DNA from: Tigriopus japonicus
Lineage: Eukaryota; Arthropoda; Copepoda; Harpacticoida; Harpacticidae
Reading direction: 5' to 3'
Length of the DNA: 64,000 nucleotides
Assembly: GCA_010645155.1 (NCBI GenBank)
Contig: CM021323.1
Coordinates: 3,278,922 to 3,342,921, forward strand
This document shows positions 47,801 to 59,100 of this stretch, piece after piece; the first letter of the stretch is position 1; every line of letters begins with the position of its first letter. The notes beneath the pieces were generated by a model. It searched no databases, was not told the DNA's origin, and worked only from the letters and a program-made list of their open reading frames with translations. Position numbers and translations under genes: made by a program.

Positions 47801-50800
47801 GCCAAAGAAAAAGCTAGGTTTGTTATTGCAATAAATGTTTCATTTCAGAAGTTGGCTGGTTCTTTCATTGCTTCAATATGATCTGTTAAAATGTCAAGCT
47901 TTCAGAGAGCGAGCCTATATTTTGCCAAATCTCTCTTCAAAAGTCGTCAAACTAGCTCTTGGGCGCATATTGATTAGAACTTTTTTGACCTTGTTTTTCT
48001 TGCAACTAAGTTTCGAGGACAAGAAATGCAGTGATATTGGACTGTCCTTTGGAGTTGGCAATGCAAGTCTCCTTGAAACTCAGAACAATCTGATGTGTCC
48101 CTAAAACAAAACCACACATCCGCTTTTCTCTTGCTGCTTTGCCAAAACTTGATTTGGTCCCTTCTCATCTAGACTGGCTCATAAAAAGAAGCACAAAACT
48201 GCACCCTGTGCATGATGCCGTTTCCTACAAGGCGTTCCAAATTCTCCATAAATTTTTTTTTCAAGGTTGCCGACGCGTCAATAATAAGGCATCTTCATCT
48301 CCTTTAGATTGCTCAAGAATGTAAAAAGTGCGAGGTATATACTGATGCATGAGATTCAGTCTGATTTCAATCCCGTCAATCTTTTCGGATTGCCACTAGT
48401 GCCATTGGTCGTTGCAAATAGAGCGTGAAAAGTCTTTGCTTAGTCTTAATGGCACCCCTGGTCTGACGTCTTCAAAAACAAGGGTACTTTTTGGCAATTC
48501 TCTATGACTGAACGCATTTTCATTGCAGTGACAAATGTAGAGCTTCGCATGAATTGGCAATAACAATGAAGTAGCACGCCCAAAAATGATTAAGCAGATT
48601 GAAAACCGGATTGAACTCCGTCAGTAGAGGACACTCGTGGGGAAGGCTGACGTGTTAACTTACGTAGATGTGGTCCTTTCGGTAGCGTATCTGGAGATTG
48701 TTCACAAGGGCACTTTCACTTTCTTCCTCCATGAGAATGCTATCGGGATATCCAACCCTCAAAGAGGCCGATTGATAAGATGAAAGGCAAGGTGCGGGTG
48801 GAGCGGGTGCTGGGGGCGTCCCCAACACCCCAGATACCGATGTGGTTGATGAAGATTCTCGCGATATACGTTCCTCTGGAAAGACAATACATGTTTTAAT
48901 CGTTGGTTGTTCAGGCAAGCTGAAAGAGCTTAACTTAAAGACAAACACAGTGGTTTGCAAATCCCTGTGGTGCCAGGTTGTTTGTTCTGCAACAAAAGTT
49001 TTGTGCTCTGAAGCTGCTCACCTTCTGGCGTCCCAGACTGGGAATGGGAGTGTCTTGGCTGTAAGGACATGGTGGACCCACCACCTCGATTAAGTCTGGA
49101 AGTGCTCCTATGGACACTCCAAGAAGACCCCGTTTCCCTGGAGGACGACCTCAAGATGGACCTGTTTCCTAAATTGGTCGGTGGGGTCCTCTTTCTGGGC
49201 AAAGAGCCTCCTCCTCCACCTCCACTGGTCCTAGCACCTGATTGGGCCGGTGATCGGGCATTGAGGAATGGGGTGGTTGGAACACTACACTCAGCACTAC
49301 TCATTGGAACATATCCAATTGTCGGAGCCGCCATTGGGCTAGACAAGGACATAACATGTCTCATGGGCGCACTATTGTATTGCTGGTACAAATCACACGG
49401 TTTAACTGCACTAGTCGGTGGGGTGGTCTGAACACTGCGAGGATTCCCCACTGATTGCATTGGCTTGTTACTCCCACTGGAGGCTCCGGAACCTTGGTAC
49501 TCACTTCCAGAGGACATCCAAGACTCACGGACACTATCTCTATTGGCAAACATGGCCATAAATGGCCCATTTCCATCATTGGGTTGATGAGGGTCACTCT
49601 GTCGAGGAAATGCCACAGGAGGGCACGGATAAGACACACTTTGAACTTGAGCACTCTTTGGGTAGGCCGGCTTACCCGGCGGGAGGCCTGAGGCCTCGGA
49701 TTTGCTACTACTGCCTAACTCGTTCTCGTGGAAGGAGACTGAGGACTCTGAAATGTTATCCGGAGAAGTCCCACGGCTCCCTCCTACTCTCGAAGTTGAG
49801 CCTCGGGCACCAGTCCCTGGGACATTCGTTCTTCGGTGGTGAACGATGACAATGGCCGTGTCAATGGTTCGACCCGGAGACCTTGATTTGCTGCGGGATT
49901 TGCTTCGGTTATGTCGACAGCAGGGTTCATTTGGTTGCTCTACAACTGTGGTGCGGTTGCGTTCACGTTTATTTTTACGCCTCACTGTTCCTGCTGTGCT
50001 GAAAGTGGTCTCACTATCCTCTCCACTTCCCCATTGATCCAAAGAGGCCTCTTGGGCAAAAGTGAATGGGCTCGATTGTGATGGGAGATCTTTGGGGGTG
50101 GGTGGAAGTGGAGGAAGGGCTGGGAATGAAGGCTGTGCCTCCTCCTCCTCCTCCTCTACTTCGTCTTCATTCTCGTCCTCTTCGTCCTCCTCGTCTTCTT
50201 CATTATTGCTACTGCCAGAGATGAATGAGAGCCTCTCTTGGGCTACTTGATGGTCAAGTTCCTCTTGAGAAATTTCAACACATTCGTCATGGTTATCGCG
50301 ACCAGAACCGCTCTTAGGAATTGGAGGGAGAGGCCACTGCTCGACAGGTACCTTTTCATAAATATCTTGAACCTCGTCGGAATAATTGTGACTGTGTGAT
50401 TGGCAAGGGTGATGGACTTGGGGCAGTCCAGGGAATGGCGCATAGCTCGAATCATTTTGATGGTTTGTGTTTTCATTCTCGGAACTGTTCTGTTTAAAAG
50501 ACGAATGGCGTGAGGGATAATTGAACGAAGGTTGTCGGGATGGTTCGGTATCAGTTGAATACTGTTGCACGGGAGCTACAAAGGTCGCGTACATTAATGG
50601 ATCCCCACATAATGAGTCATCCAAGGCATCATTGCTATTTGTCACGCCTGAGCACGAGGCACACGTACCTTCACTTATTTTCCCACTACCACCATGGTCA
50701 TTGGTGAGGTGTGCTGCATTTTTGTGTTCTACCTCTTCCTCCTCTTCCTCTTCACCTTCCTCAAAGCTCTGTTCTGGCGGAGGTTGTCGGGAACGTGGCC

Positions 50801-51968
50801 CATGAGACCGTAATACCCCAACCACTTTTCCCATGTCGACCAACACGGAATTGTGTTGCCCTCCATGACATGGAGGTGGGTAGGACTCCAGACCCAGGAC
50901 TCCAATTTGGTTCCATGGTTCAGGGGGCGGAGGGGGAGGGGGAACATGAGGAATGGTACCCGGCACAGGAGGCGGAGGAGGAATATCATGTGGCAGGTCT
51001 GAGTTCACGATACCGCCATTCCCAGTTTGAAATTTGGTGGCAGGGTGTCTCAAAGACTGAATGTTATTGTAATGGTGAGGACCAGCCTCAGCCGAACCAT
51101 TGTTTTCACCCTTTTTTGTTTCTTGAATCTGGACCGCTCTGACCGCGGCCCTTCGCCATTTAGGATTTGAGAGTTGGTGTGCCTGATTCTGATCCCCCAT
51201 CTGATCAGCTGTTGTCAGCCCCTTCCTCCAAGGCAATGCTTGAAGGCATGAGGACACTATTTTTGGCACTGGTTGACCAGGGATCGAGGCATTGGCAGGA
51301 CTTGATTTGGGTGATGGTGAACTGTCGCCGGGGCTGATCAGGCCATTGGTTTGAGTTGGTGGAGTGTTGGGAATGTGACGAGGAACTGACGGAGATCTTT
51401 TTTCAGAGACGAACTCATCCCTTGATCTCGCCTCTGGAGTTTGAGTTCTGGCTAAATCACTAAAGTCTTCTTCGCGAGCTCGCGGAACTGCTTGAATCAC
51501 GGTATCTTTCCTGATCAAGAACTTGGCCCTTGGGTAAGAGTTGGCATGCGTCCCATGAGGATGTTTTGGGCGATGGTTGAGTTCGTCCTCCAACACCAAG
51601 TGTCGTCCTACGTCTTCATAATAGCTTCCACTACATTCACTCTTATCATCACCACCACACTCAGCATCATGATGAACCTCGGCCTCAGCAGTGCTTACGT
51701 CTCCAAGATTCTCGTCATTATCTTTGCTTCCATGAGAATTCACATCTGCCCGTGGTTGTTTTTGTTGTTGTTGCTCATCAAGTTCTGGCGCGTTCTGAAG
51801 AGACTGCTTCTGTTTGAAGGGCTCCTGCTGCTCGTGATGGTTCTCGCGGCCTTGTTCTTCACTCAAGGAAGTGTGTTGTTGTTCACCATCACTCGTTGTG
51901 TCTGTCTTGGACACCCTCTTGGTTCGAACTAATTTCTTCTTTCTCTTCGACCCTCCGCCCGGTGCCAT
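29818..51968 (-). CDS. Class I myosin (MYO1A/B-like) with 1000-residue N-terminal extension
   Basis: Twenty-one exons in 22 kb: 51968-49022, 48875-48664, 43472-43357, 43290-43091, 43012-42966, 42133-42070, 42000-41987, 41254-41167, 40844-40708, 40044-39897, 39829-39181, 39109-38973, 37635-37446, 36895-36679, 35850-35614, 34807-34676, 34252-34146, then 34060-33913 or 32734-32599, 32508-32356, 30129-29818. Phases agree at every junction and the sum is divisible by three: 2084 aa with the first alternative exon, 2080 with the second. Class I myosins are single-headed actin motors that tether membranes. The motor (about 1022-1722), IQ neck and TH1 tail align by memory best with vertebrate MYO1A/MYO1B, including a Y-K-M-L-x-x-x-T-W-P-H-W segment near the motor end. 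The start ATG is the first after an in-frame TAA and has a purine at -3. Identity as a class I myosin is firm. The N-terminal fusion rests on phase, frame and splice sites only. Confidence 0.88.
30663..31475. mobile_element. Fold-back element with about 190-bp inverted arms in the last myosin intron
   Basis: The left arm (about 30663-30855) and right arm (about 31289-31475) are inverted copies. Shared blocks are TCTAGTCAGTACA at the outer tips, AGAGCAGATTTAGATA, and CAAATTCCTAAGCAAAT at the inner edge. The centre is AT-rich, non-coding and about 430 bp. Target duplication was not resolved. Confidence 0.7.
32599..32734 (-). other. Myosin alternative TH1 exon B
   Basis: A 136-nt exon with acceptor TTTTCCAG and donor GTAACA. 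It starts after one base of a split codon and ends in phase 0. It encodes I-Y-N-P-F-L-G-D-Y through I-N-K-I-T-R-S-S-G-K, about 45 residues. It is a paralogue of exon A and four residues shorter. The frame is fully open, so it looks functional. Confidence 0.75.
33172..33389. mobile_element. hAT-like MITE (CAGGGGTCGGCAACC ends)
   Basis: A 218-bp element starting CAGGGGTCGGCAACC and ending with the inverse GGTTGCCGACCGCTG. Flanking octamers are GTAAAGAC (33164-33171) and GTATAGAC (33390-33397), 7 of 8 matching. Such ends are well known among hAT/Charlie-type elements. It lies between the two alternative TH1 exons of the myosin. Confidence 0.85.
33913..34060 (-). other. Myosin alternative TH1 exon A
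   Basis: A 148-nt exon with acceptor TTTCCCAG and donor GTGAAA. It encodes V-C-Q-P-F-L-G-D-Y through V-N-K-M-N-R-S-S-G-K and has the same entry and exit phases as exon B. Its Q-P-F start is closer to what I recall of vertebrate MYO1B, so A is probably the ancestral form. Confidence 0.8.
35203..35225. repeat. GA microsatellite
   Basis: A run of GA dinucleotides broken by one T, in a myosin intron. Confidence 0.8.
40872..41046. repeat. Imperfect palindrome in a myosin intron
   Basis: Arms at about 40872-40928 and 40985-41046 pair best over ACCAAAATCAAGTCA(A/G)ATTAAC, with weaker pairing out to CATGTT. This is a small fold-back repeat with no coding content. Confidence 0.55.
41570..41857. mobile_element. 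hAT-like MITE (CAGACCTGTG ends)
   Basis: A 288-bp element with terminal CAGACCTGTG and its inverse CACAGGTCTG. Flanking octamers GTTATAAC (41562-41569) and GTAATACC (41858-41865) match at 6 of 8. It is intronic in the myosin gene. Confidence 0.65.
41987..42000 (-). other. 14-nt myosin microexon
   Basis: On the minus strand ATTTACTCGAAAAG is bracketed by TTACAG and GTAAGA. With one base carried from exon 6 it encodes Y-L-L-E-K, exactly the conserved motor segment between switch I and S-R-V-V. Without it the flanking exons do not join in frame. Confidence 0.85.
42661..42704. repeat. GAT/ATC trinucleotide tract
   Basis: Interrupted (GAT)n passing into (ATC)n, intronic in the myosin gene. Confidence 0.75.
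44486..44753. mobile_element. hAT-like MITE with perfect 8-bp target duplication
   Basis: A 268-bp element with ends TAGGGATGCGCTTCCGGGTC and, inverted, TAGGGATGGGTCCGGATCGG. The 8-bp flanks TCAACAAC (44478-44485 and 44754-44761) are identical, suggesting a recent insertion. The interior is rich in CCGA/TCGG motifs and non-coding. It sits in the large second intron of the myosin gene. Confidence 0.9.
46734..47032. mobile_element. hAT-like MITE, family 1 copy B
   Basis: A 299-bp relative of the element at 2328-2673, in the same orientation and similar over most of its length. It starts TAGTGATGGACCGAAAGGGC and ends with an inverse copy. Flanking octamers ATAAAAAT and ACAGAAAT match at 6 of 8. 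It has a few small deletions relative to copy A and lies in the same myosin intron as the element at 44486. Confidence 0.8.
49022..51968 (-). other. Myosin exon 1: disordered proline-rich N-terminal extension
   Basis: 982 codons in one exon, ending in donor GTGAGC at phase 1. There is no recognised folded domain. Residues 1-21 are strongly basic (K-R-K-K-K, then R-T-K-R), and glutamine/glutamate-rich sequence follows. Two polyproline blocks at about 329-352 resemble profilin or EVH1/SH3 ligands. Acidic runs lie at about 403-413 and 590-610, an R-S-K-S-R-S-K-S-R-S patch at about 688-697, and serine/proline-rich sequence fills the rest. Opposite-strand frames inside it (such as 49069-49431, 50521-50805, 51492-51932) are shadows. 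If the splice to exon 2 were not used, this would be a separate disordered protein of 1012 aa reading to 48930. Confidence 0.8.
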
Positions 51969-53160
51969 TCCAAACAGAAACCAAGAGGGGAGATCCCCTT
52001 ATTCTCTTCTACGCGGCTCTTTTCTCTTCTCTCCTTCTTTCTCTCTCACTTCGGCTTCGTCTCCTCTTCTTTTTTTTCTTCGTCCCCCACTTCGTCTTTC
52101 TTGGGGCCCTCCTATTCCCTATGCTCTCGTGTAGTATATGTGGCTTGTCTTCTTCCTTGATATTACAGTGCCTTCTCTATCAAAGCCAGTGAGTCCACCA
52201 AGAAGCGGCCTCGGAACAATTTCATCATTGCCTTCAGGGCCGATGTCTTTGGGAAGATGAGTGTTCCACTGCTTCCGTTTGTTCCCTGTTTGGGCGTCGC
52301 CCACGCCGAACGTGCTAGCACACTTCGCGTGTAGCACCACTGGCGACTCACTCAAGATGGTAGTGTTGGTGTTGGATGTAACCGCCGTCGCTTTTTCTTC
52401 GTCTTTATTCCGGTAGTTGGTGTACTCGATGGTGGTGCTCTTTTGCTTTTGGGACGCCAAGAGATAGATAGTCAGTCGTTGGCGTGTAAGGCTGATGATG
52501 TTGATGCGCTTTGGGTGGGAACGAACGAACTAGCGAACAAACGAACGAACGAAGGCTATGAGTCAAGGCCTTCAAAGAACTAAGGAGAAACGAGGGGGAA
52601 AGAGCGGCGATGTTCGCGGATCATCCTGTGGAAAGCCAAGCAGAAATCCCAAATGGTTGAGAGTTGTTCGCTCATGTTTCTGAGAACAAGAAGACGAAGA
52701 AAAACTAGTCTGACTAGAAGTAGTCGTCGATCTATCAGTAGTTGGAACGGCAGTGGAACTTTGTAGGCCGACCCACATGGACATATCTTCTCGCTCCTTG
52801 AAAGCAAGCTTGTCCCAATCAGGGTGCTTGTGGGACCGAACTTGGAACAAGGACAAGACGAGCACGCTGAAGACTAAGTCCAAGTTGTATGTAGAGGGCC
52901 AAGAAGAAGAAGAAGCATCTGCTGTAGTACTCGATGATGCACACACACGTCGTAAGGGAACCAAGTAAAGTCGGATGCAAGCCAGGCCTACGCGTTCCCA
53001 AAGGCGAAGAAGCGTGGCTCGTTCATGTCAAACGTACTAGTACATCTGTACGCTAAGCATAGACACTGTACTGTCTACGTATTACTCCCGCGAAGAAATA
53101 CTACTACCACTGTATATATTTATCCTTCACCAATGAAGACGAGGAGGAGCGATCATATGT
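51969..53160 (-). promoter_or_regulatory. 5' flank and probable 5' UTR of the myosin gene
   Basis: The stretch is rich in CT tracts next to the start codon and has a GAAC tetranucleotide repeat at about 52519-52553. A minus-strand frame (52460-52119) is open for more than 100 codons but lacks an ATG start and ends in a stop; it may be chance or part of an upstream exon. A TATATATTTATCC-type AT block near 53112-53126 could be a promoter element, unproven. Confidence 0.3.
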
Positions 53161-56100
53161 TGGCTGCAAACAAAAGATTTACATTAGATCTTGATGGCTT
53201 TATGGCTTTAATGAAAACCGGACATCTCGATAGCATCGTCGACGTTCGCTCGAGGTTTGTAGTAGTATCGATTCCATGGTTGAATGAAAATCTTGGAGGA
53301 AAAAAGGAAAGCAGCTTCTCGTAAGTACGCACATGCTTGATCCTAGTGTACTGGTTTTTATTGACTAGCATCTAAGCCTAGCTCTGATGGCCTCCGACTC
53401 AAATCTGCGATGCCATGGACCGAAAAGTTCGAGAGACAAATATCCCACTTTCTCTTTTACATCGCTCCTTGATCGCTCAGTTCGTGTGCTTAAGTACTAC
53501 GTACGTGTGATGGCCCTTATCACCAAATCGTTTTGTATAGCCATGTTTCCATGCTAGAAAAAGTGGGAAAAAGGGGAACATATCCCTCTGGAAATCCTTA
53601 GACGAGCCTTTAACCATTATAATCATCTCTGCAAGGACCAAAGGTCGTGAAGATCAATCGAACGTGATTCTGCCAAAAAGACAGAGAAAAGGTCGATCCC
53701 TCAATCTAGGGAACCGTTCCTGCCAATTCAACTTGTTCTCAGTGACCCAAGAAAATGGTCAGAGGCGTGAAGAAAAACGCCTCTCAGACTCACAATTTTC
53801 CCTGGACCCAAACGAAGGATCACATGAAATGGTCGCCCAATCCCTAAAGAAGGATGCAGTTCATGACCATTGTAAGTCTGGTGTTATTCCTTATTAGTTT
53901 GTTTTAACAAGGACACTTGGTGAAAACGTAAGACAAGGAGAAAAATAGGAAAAACACCTCGCTACTATCGAGTTTCCACATGACAGTAAGCTGAGGCAAA
54001 AGAAACGCTCAAAACTTGGGAAGGATAGACGCCACTTCGACATGGATTCCTTTTAGGGTTTTTCCTCTAGTGCCGTAAATAAGGATGTTTGTCTTATGAT
54101 GCTATTATTGGCTTTCCCTTCTCGTTCTTTGTTGGGACAGAATGTCACAAAAGCTCCTCAAACACTCCACATCAACAACGACCTCGTCTTTTGTTGCAGG
54201 GCCTAACTAAATCGTTTCGACACACCAGCTTAGAATCGGAGAATTGAACAAGGGTTTTGCTCATCTCTCGGCCCTCAAGTTTGTTTGAAGAAACTCCTAT
54301 ATTTCCCTTTTTAGTGCAATTCTTAAGGTTGGTCTACACGTCAAATAATTCAACGAATAATGTGACAAATATTTGCCGAAATATTCAAAATGTGTAATGT
54401 CTCCATTACTATGTAAGAGTCATACGTAAAACATTTTGGCACATATTTGCCAATTCTGGAGGTTTTGAAAGTGGAACAATCTATGAAAGCCAGCCAAACG
54501 GTTATTGTTCCCATCAACATCGGCGGTCCTGAAGTACTTTCGAGTGTACGGACTATTCGAGTGAGCTATTCTCAGTTATGTCAGATGATCATGAATGGAT
54601 GAAGTGAACAGCCACTCGTTCCTGGTTTAACGGCCCCATAAAAGTTGACAATTGACTGGGATGGATTGAGTTCGAGAGGAAAACTTTTCGCCTCACTCTT
54701 GTCTTGCTTAGGCGTACATAAGTAGTACGTACAACGTAGGTTTCTCTCTGTGTGGGAATCCTTTGGAGGACCAGAAAAAGGGATGAGAACTGGGGCTTCT
54801 CGGCCTTTTATAAAAAGAGTCCCACCGAGGCCTTTTCAAAAGGAAGAACTTTTCACATTCGAGAAACGATTGACGACCACCTTTTTGCCACGGTGGAAAA
54901 AAACGAAGCACGCTTAGGAAATGGCGGCAATCTTTTCAGCCTTGCTTGAGGTTGTGTGTGAGGGGCAAACTTAGACTCGAACTTTCCCATTGAAGAAGAA
55001 TTGTACCTTATCAAAAAAGAGGATGTTCAGAAGCTGACGGGAGAGTTAATGGCAACTAAGTCCCAGAACATCGGAATAAAAATAAAAGGAACTCAAACCG
55101 ATAACATGTCTTATTACTAGGTTCCATCTTTAGCACCGGGCCTTTTATTCATGATTTGAGCTTAATTGTATGACTCTGATTCCGGATTTCAAAACTCCAG
55201 CCCAAAACTTGAACTTGGCAGAGAGTCAAGATTCCTAGGAATTTGCTTCGGTCCTCAAGGTCGAAAGTGGAACACTGAAGGGTGGCGGTATAACCCAATC
55301 TCAAACCCCCAGGGCAAAGCAAATTGAACTGTCAACTGAAAGTTAATGATTAACTAGTCAGGTTGTTCCTCAAAATTCGAAAAATATAATCGTCTTTCTT
55401 GATTATGTTCCATCCCTCTTGATGCCGTTCCAGTTTGCCACAAGTTCGTTTCACAAAGACAACCCTGACTGAGGTCCTTGTCTCATCCCATTCATTAAAA
55501 TCAGTCTCAAAGTTCTTTCCTTTTCAAGGCAAAGTCTTTAAAGCTGTTATATAACCGAGCCCCTGAAAACTTCATCCACCTGATCCTACTCAAAACCGAA
55601 CTGAGACCAAACGGGACTCTTCTTCCTGCCAACAAAAGGGAACACTGGGACCACTTTTGACATTTATCTCAACGGACTTCAACTGCAAGCAAAGTACAAA
55701 CCGTTTTGGCGCAAAATTTTCAACCGAACTTTGTCTAGTTCTTTCTGTTCTAATTTCCTACGACAGCCTCGAAGTGAGAGCGCATTAGTTAGTTTGACTC
55801 CTCAACGATCTTACCTGACTAGTGTTGGATAATTATTACAGAAAAAGATGAAAAAGCTGTTTTTCTTTTTTGGCTTTGCCAAGTTAGGTAAGACAATTTG
55901 TGTTGAAATGGATCTCCTTTTCACTCGTTGGCCAGCTTCTTTTTCAAAAGTTATGTCGTCGCTCTACGGACACAAGAAAATCGTCTCAACATCGTGAATG
56001 TCTAGATTCACTCGCAATCTTGGCCTCAAACATCAAGGTTGGAGTGGTGCTTTTCCACGATACGCACAATACGTTCAGTCATTTCTCAATCGACTCTTGT

Positions 56101-59100
56101 GAGCCCTTGGCCATCACGAACGAAAGAAACCCTATAGATAATGGTGATCTAGGAACCCACGGCGAGACCAAAGTGATCGAGCCAAGGAAAATCCTGATTC
56201 TCCTGGAGCGTTCCCTTCTCTGTTTGCTTGCTTATTTGCTTGCTTGCTTACTTTCATTCGGTCCATCAACTTGGCACAAAATGTAAAAGAGTTTGAACGG
56301 CAAAAGGTAAGACGAGTAGTCCGAAAAAAAGGACGTGAAAAAAATGCGACTGAGTTAGTGGGGGGATACTTTTCAGTCTCCATATGAAACAAAAAACAGA
56401 CCGCCAGTCGAGAAAATCCCCATGCATCCGATTTCTAGTCTTAATAAACTTGGAATAACTCGAGAAACATTCTCAATTCCGTTTTAGCCCCTGATCCGAG
56501 GTCACTTTTGTCTGCAAAGTCTTTGTCCTGGAATCGAGGCTGAGTCCACGTCTATCTTTCCGGTGGTGCAAAAGGGAGGATTTAGTTGGCAATCCTGACC
56601 TTAAGACCCCCGAAGGATATAAGAGAAATAATGACTTGCTGAACCTTTTCTTGCCTTCCAATGGATATATCTAAGCTTCCGAAATTTAATAGTGTTTAAA
56701 CGGTCACCAAACTGCGTCAGGGCACATAAATTGACAAGAGGGACCGCCATTTTGACTTTCTATTGTCAACTGACGGCCATAAAACTTCAAGGGTGACCAA
56801 AGCTAGAGCATGCTCATGAATCTGCAAAGCGAACCACTGTCACACGCTCTGTCCCATTTCTAGTTCTCACATTTAACGAGTTTTAGGGTCAATTCAAAAT
56901 CCAGGTCAAGATTGACATACCGCATCAATTAGGTCGTCGTTCTTATTTCACACTAGAGCACGGTAACGTAAAGAAAAAGTCATAGACAACGCCATTTAGT
57001 TTGTAGCGGAAATTTGAATCAAAGCTGATTTTTTTGTGATCCAGCCAAGCTCCTATTGGCTCTTTTCGAATCCACAAGTCTAACATACAAAAACAGCTTC
57101 AACAATAGACAGCATTAGTTATCGCTAGAGACGCTCTACTGTAACTATGACAAAAGGTCTAATGAAAAGTGGACGAAAAAGGCGGAAAAAATTCGAAAAA
57201 AGAAGTTTTCATAAAAATATGAATTAAAGAAGTGGTTTTTGCTTCCAATTTTCCGATATAAAAAACCGATTTTCAACTTTATGGCCCAAATCCAAAGCTT
57301 TTTGATCTGATTTTTAGGCGATAATTTAGAGCTCGTTCTTTCACCTTGAAAAATGGCGAGGACAAAAAAAGTGGATCTGAAATTCGAACAAAAGGTTTCT
57401 TTTTTAATTCTGAAGTAATAATAAAGTTTTTTGAAGTTGAATTTCTCGAAAATAAAAAAAAGGTCAAGAAAAGGTTAAAACCCGTCGAAACTCCCAAAAA
57501 GGGTTTTATAAGTTTTGAGCAAAAACTTGCTACTCCTTGCTCTAGTGACCAATAGCTATACTACTGTATACAATACTCACAAGAGTTCGGCTTCTTCACG
57601 AACAAATGAAAGGGAAACCCTGAAATGATGCGAACGGCATATACTACCTAATTCGGAAAAGGGAACGGATCGCTTTCGATTCATATCTCCTTACATGAAT
57701 ATGCCTGGTAATCCTTTCATAGAGCATTTTGGAGTGTCGGGGGAGACATTTTCAAGTTGCCAAGTGTTCTTATTCAAACGCAATTGGGGCATGACTGACT
57801 GACAGCGCAACTATCACTCGAGAGGCGTTCTTTGATTTACGACAGAACACTCTTTTGTTGGGCACGGAAAATTCATTGGACTTTGACGTTTCGTGGGGGC
57901 TAAGAAAACATCCTTAGTCACCTCGGCCACGGAACATTCTGGATAATGAGCATTCGGATAGATTTCTCAAACGAATTACTCAAACATCTAGAGGGGGTGC
58001 CGAAAAAACGTCGTTTGACAGTTCTCCCCAGTTCAGGTGGGGGTGCATTTGAACCCAGAATCTGGCACAAGGCCAAACCCGGCAAGAAGGGAAGGTAATC
58101 TTGGAAATTGCTGGCTCATCGTTCAAACATTCCGAAAGTAATCATCGTCGCCGCGTTGCTCGAAATGAATTGACAGTGCAAAAACACGTGGCCGGATTTG
58201 GGATGGGTAATGAAAAAAGTGCTCTGGAGAGGGGTAAAGTGGATTTGACAAGGATTGATATTTGGAAGCAATTTTTGCAGAGCTCCTGTTGACAAAAATG
58301 GAGACTCTAACTAAAATGAGGAATCTTTTCGGGTTTTTGCATTTTGCTCACAAACGCATTGAAGGAATAAAAAAAATAGTTTGTTACGAATTTTAAATTC
58401 AACGATTGAACATTGATTCAGATTTGAGGTACGTTATTAAGGATTTGTTTTGATCTCTTTTATTCGTATTACTTTTAGGAAGATTCTCAGGCAACACTCG
58501 ACAAAGAGAGGTTCAGTCAGTTCCATGGTCTAAGTTGCGTTGTGGATCGTTTGGCGTTTTTCGTACAAAAACTGTACTGATGGTTTCACACAAAGGCTCA
58601 AAATATTAAGCCTTCAGTCTCATATATGCAATGTGGCAAAACTACCGAAAATTGCAATTTTTATGACAACTTTAAGGGGCCGACACTCTTTTCGGTGCAA
58701 AAAAGTAAAACACCGATTTAGGAATATTTTTGTGCTTCCCTTGCATTTTGCCCTATAAGACAAAATGAGTGCTAATTGGACTCGAGAAAATGTAATTGAA
58801 ATGTGATTCAATGAAATGAACTTCATTGCCAGCAATTTCCGTTTTAAATGAAGCTGAAATAACGGATTATAAGGGACTAAACAAGATAGGTTTTATGGAA
58901 AAAAACACTCTGTAATGGGTTTGGGGTCAATTCGATACATAGTGTAGAAAATATCGCATTCCACTCATAAGAGTATTGGCTTTCAAGTCTGTTCTTTGAG
59001 CCATCTCATGTTTCAGTCAGGACATTAGGGGGATTTTTTGTGACATATCTCCGCTTAATTGCTACTTTGACCCATGCTGCAAACCTCCAAATAGTCGGGT

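Larger units (their letters stand above)
36679..48875 (-). other. Myosin motor-domain exons 2-14
   Basis: Exon 2 (48875-48664) starts the head with V-N-N-L-Q-I-R-Y-R-K-D-H-I-Y and is followed across a 5.2-kb intron by T-N-I-G-S-T-L-V-S-I-N-P-F. Catalytic motifs: P-loop G-N-S-G-A-G-K-T (about 1116-1123, N in place of the usual E), switch I N-D-N-S-S-R-F (about 1168-1174) and switch II D-L-Y-G-F-E (about 1407-1412). The actin-binding and SH1-helix regions are present (V-R-C-I-K-P-N, then G-L-L-A-T-V-Q-L-R-K-Q-G-F-A-F-R). Exon 11 (39829-39181) is the largest motor exon. Nucleotide-binding residues are kept, so the motor is probably active. Several otherwise conserved positions differ from typical class I heads, suggesting faster evolution. 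Confidence 0.88.

Noticed and set aside
49069..51932. Plus-strand frames up to 146 codons (including a hydrophobic one at 51492-51932)
   Set aside because: They mirror the low-complexity minus-strand exon 1 of the myosin; hydrophobic runs arise from antisense of Q/E/K-rich codons.
52572..52964. Minus-strand frame of 130 codons rich in Ser/Thr
   Set aside because: Low-complexity sequence in the probable 5' flank of the myosin gene, no domain and no splice link found.
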